Shown here: positions 6,167 through 7,372 of the stretch, in pieces
Layout of the letters: every line of letters begins with the position of its first letter
Numbering within the stretch: position 1 is the stretch's first letter
Source: Paracoccaceae bacterium
GTDB lineage: Bacteria; Pseudomonadota; Alphaproteobacteria; Rhodobacterales; Rhodobacteraceae
Length of the DNA stretch: 7,372 nucleotides
NCBI GenBank assembly: GCA_007129775.1
Contig: SKUV01000324.1
Location: 1-7,372, forward strand
Reading direction: 5' to 3'
Made by a program: the position numbers and the translations under genes
Notes under the pieces: model-generated
Databases searched by the model: none
Seen by the model: the letters and a program-made list of their open reading frames with translations, nothing else
Told to the model about the DNA's origin: nothing

Positions 6167-7198
6167 TTATGGGCCGTTCAGACGCTCCAGCGCGAACCCG
6201 CCGCGGTCGAGCAGATCGAGAACGCCATCATGGCCCGACAGATGCGCCGCCCCCACCGCCACCACCGCCCGCGTGCCATCGGGCAGCGCCTTGAGCAGGG
6301 TGACCCAGCCGCGGTTCCGCTCTGCCAGGATCCAGTCTTCGAAACCGGCGACCGCATCTTCCAGTGCCTCGGGGTCGATCCGGTCGCGCGACTGCGCGGC
6401 GATGAAGGTGGTCGAGAACTCCCAGACAAAGCGGTGATCCCCGGAGAAATAGGCATTGGCGGTGGTGGTGTGAATGTCTTCGAGGTCGGGCGCCTGCAGA
6501 ATGATCTTGCGCAACAGCGTCAGGCCCCGTTCCGGGCCGAGCCTGTCGAACAGATCATGTATCAGCGGCGGGTCTTCGAGCGATGCAATCTCCACATCGG
6601 CGGCCCATGCGATTCCGTGCAACCGCTCGTCCAGCCCGATGAAGGCATGCAGGCCCGCGTCGAGGATGCAGGGCGTCAGCGTCAGCGTGGAATAGGCCAG
6701 CCATGGCTGAAACAGCGCCGCCATGAAGGGCGGAACGTCGATCGCCTCCATCGCGGCGGCGTAGCGCTGCCATTCCTCCGGGTCCAGCAGCTCGCGCATG
6801 GTCGGGCCGTCCTGAATATAGGTTTCGGCGGGATTGGCATTCATGAAAGCCTGCGTCGCCTCCATGCCGCTCCGGGTGGTTTCCAGAAAGAAGATATCGG
6901 CGACCTCGATCAGCGGGCGCGCGAAATCGGCCAGATCATCGTGGCGCGGATCGTCCAGATGCATCGTGCCGATCAGATGCAGTTCCAGATCGCCGCGCGT
7001 GGCGCGCCAGAAATTGCCCACCGGAAAGGGCGCGGCCTTGGCACGCGCGGCCATGGCGCGCAGGTCTTCCGGCGCCATCACCTGGCGCAGGTCGATGCCA
7101 TAGGGGCAAAGCGCCGCCGCCGCTGGCACGCCCGCCGGCAGCACGGCACCGATCATCGCGCCCGCAATTGCCCGGCCGATATCCGCAAGCCGCTGCAT
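6167..7198 (-). CDS. TraB/GumN family exported protein (copy 2)
   Basis: This 343-residue paralog of the downstream gene has the same order of features: a signal sequence (about residues 1-29, ending in PAAAAL), Cys31, the PFPVGNFW block (57-64), GTMH (77-80), Glu106 in FFLET, Cys177, an ERNRGW segment (293-298) and GAAH (316-319). The C-terminal block 314-337 matches residues 305-328 of copy 1 at 21 of 24 positions, supporting duplication. It is expected to act in the periplasm or at the membrane; a metalloprotease-like role is inferred from the clan, not shown. The ATG at 7198 is preferred because it directly begins a signal peptide and has AAAGGCGGGG upstream. An in-frame ATG at 7228 would add ten residues before the same signal sequence, and the much longer version starting at 7351 would run through the CIRCE operator, so it is rejected. 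The gene is divergent from the predicted groESL promoter. I found no clear minus-strand promoter for it. Confidence 0.87.
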   Translation of the reverse strand: MQRLADIGRAIAGAMIGAVLPAGVPAAAALCPYGIDLRQVMAPEDLRAMAARAKAAPFPVGNFWRATRGDLELHLIGTMHLDDPRHDDLADFARPLIEVADIFFLETTRSGMEATQAFMNANPAETYIQDGPTMRELLDPEEWQRYAAAMEAIDVPPFMAALFQPWLAYSTLTLTPCILDAGLHAFIGLDERLHGIAWAADVEIASLEDPPLIHDLFDRLGPERGLTLLRKIILQAPDLEDIHTTTANAYFSGDHRFVWEFSTTFIAAQSRDRIDPEALEDAVAGFEDWILAERNRGWVTLLKALPDGTRAVVAVGAAHLSGHDGVLDLLDRGGFALERLNGP

Positions 7199-7302
7199 GA
7201 CCCCGCCTTTCGCCCAATCCTTCAGCATGATTCCTGCCACCGGCGAGGCGTGAATGCCAGCCGCCGGGCCGGGGGGCGGGGCGATTTTGTCACCGGGCGC
7301 GT

Positions 7303-7331
7303 CTTGACACCGCAGGGCGCGTTCCATAAAT
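7303..7331 (+). promoter_or_regulatory. groES: Heat-shock-type promoter of a groESL operon
   Basis: On the plus strand CTTGAC at 7303-7308 (with TTGACA at 7304-7309) is followed by CCATAA at 7324-7329. This resembles the alphaproteobacterial RpoH pattern (CTTG ... CCATNT-like -10) and is also readable as a vegetative promoter with a perfect -35 box and TAAATC at 17-base spacing. It lies directly upstream of the CIRCE element, so transcription would start in or just before the operator. The operon itself lies beyond the window. Confidence 0.7.
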
Positions 7332-7340
7332 CCGGATCCG

Positions 7341-7367
7341 TTAGCACTCACCCGAGAAGAGTGCTAA
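7341..7367. promoter_or_regulatory. groES: CIRCE operator (HrcA binding site)
   Basis: A perfect inverted repeat, TTAGCACTC-N9-GAGTGCTAA, matches the consensus CIRCE element at every arm position. CIRCE is bound by the repressor HrcA, whose activity depends on GroEL, and in Alphaproteobacteria it typically controls groESL. Its place after a plus-strand promoter and five bases from the window end indicates that groES starts shortly downstream. The operator could also affect transcription of the divergent TraB/GumN genes, but no promoter for them overlaps it visibly. Confidence 0.97.
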
Positions 7368-7372
7368 TTCCA

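Noticed and set aside
5061..6437. Plus-strand reading frame of 458 residues opposite TraB/GumN copy 1
   Set aside because: It is the longest antisense frame, but it runs through the ppaC promoter, the GC repeats and two genes; its composition is typical of a GC-rich shadow with no motif.
7199..7351. N-terminal extension of TraB/GumN copy 2 up to an ATG at 7351
   Set aside because: It would start inside the CIRCE operator, place about 50 residues before a clear signal peptide and overlap the groESL promoter.
1..7372. tRNA, rRNA, CRISPR array, insertion sequence, prophage or attachment site
   Set aside because: I searched by eye on both strands and saw no cloverleaf, spaced direct-repeat array, transposase motif or terminal inverted repeat. 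Gene content and composition look uniformly chromosomal.

Overview
The window looks like chromosomal DNA from a GC-rich alphaproteobacterium, most plausibly a Rhodobacteraceae-type bacterium. The reasons are the very high GC content with strongly GC-biased third codon positions, the family repertoire (a TIGR01459-type HAD protein, a PhaJ-like MaoC hydratase, RibF, a YcgN-type Cys-rich protein, family II pyrophosphatase, TraB/GumN proteins), and a CIRCE element with a heat-shock-type promoter. This assignment is an inference from gene families and composition, because no rRNA or other phylogenetic marker is present.

All eight protein genes I accept lie on the minus strand, so they read from right to left. 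From high to low coordinates they are: two tandem TraB/GumN-family exported proteins (7198-6167 and 6104-5103); Mn-dependent inorganic pyrophosphatase ppaC (5000-4080), with its own well-formed promoter; a HAD class IIA phosphatase-like protein (4014-3139); a PhaJ-like MaoC hydratase (3022-2564), with its own promoter and a dyad upstream; ribF (2533-1601); a YcgN/UPF0260 Cys-rich protein (1601-1101); and a low-specificity threonine aldolase (1101-52). The last three genes overlap by one base at each junction (TGATG), so maoC-ribF-ycgN-ltaE is most likely one transcript with translational coupling at the two overlaps.

At the right edge, on the plus strand, a CTTGAC/CCATAA promoter is followed by a perfect CIRCE operator (TTAGCACTC-N9-GAGTGCTAA). 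This is the control region of a chaperonin operon (groES-groEL), which must begin just beyond the window. The TraB/GumN pair is therefore divergent from groESL.

Intergenic spaces are short, the longest being about 174 bases at the right edge, and no stretch over 300 bases lacks a gene. I found no tRNA, rRNA, CRISPR array, insertion sequence or phage gene. The region is mostly conserved housekeeping sequence. The points worth a second look are the tandem TraB/GumN paralogs beside groESL, the operator-like dyad and poly-G promoter spacer at maoC, and the HAD protein whose motif I carries Trp in place of the usual second Asp. I do not see convincing evidence of a wholly new system here.
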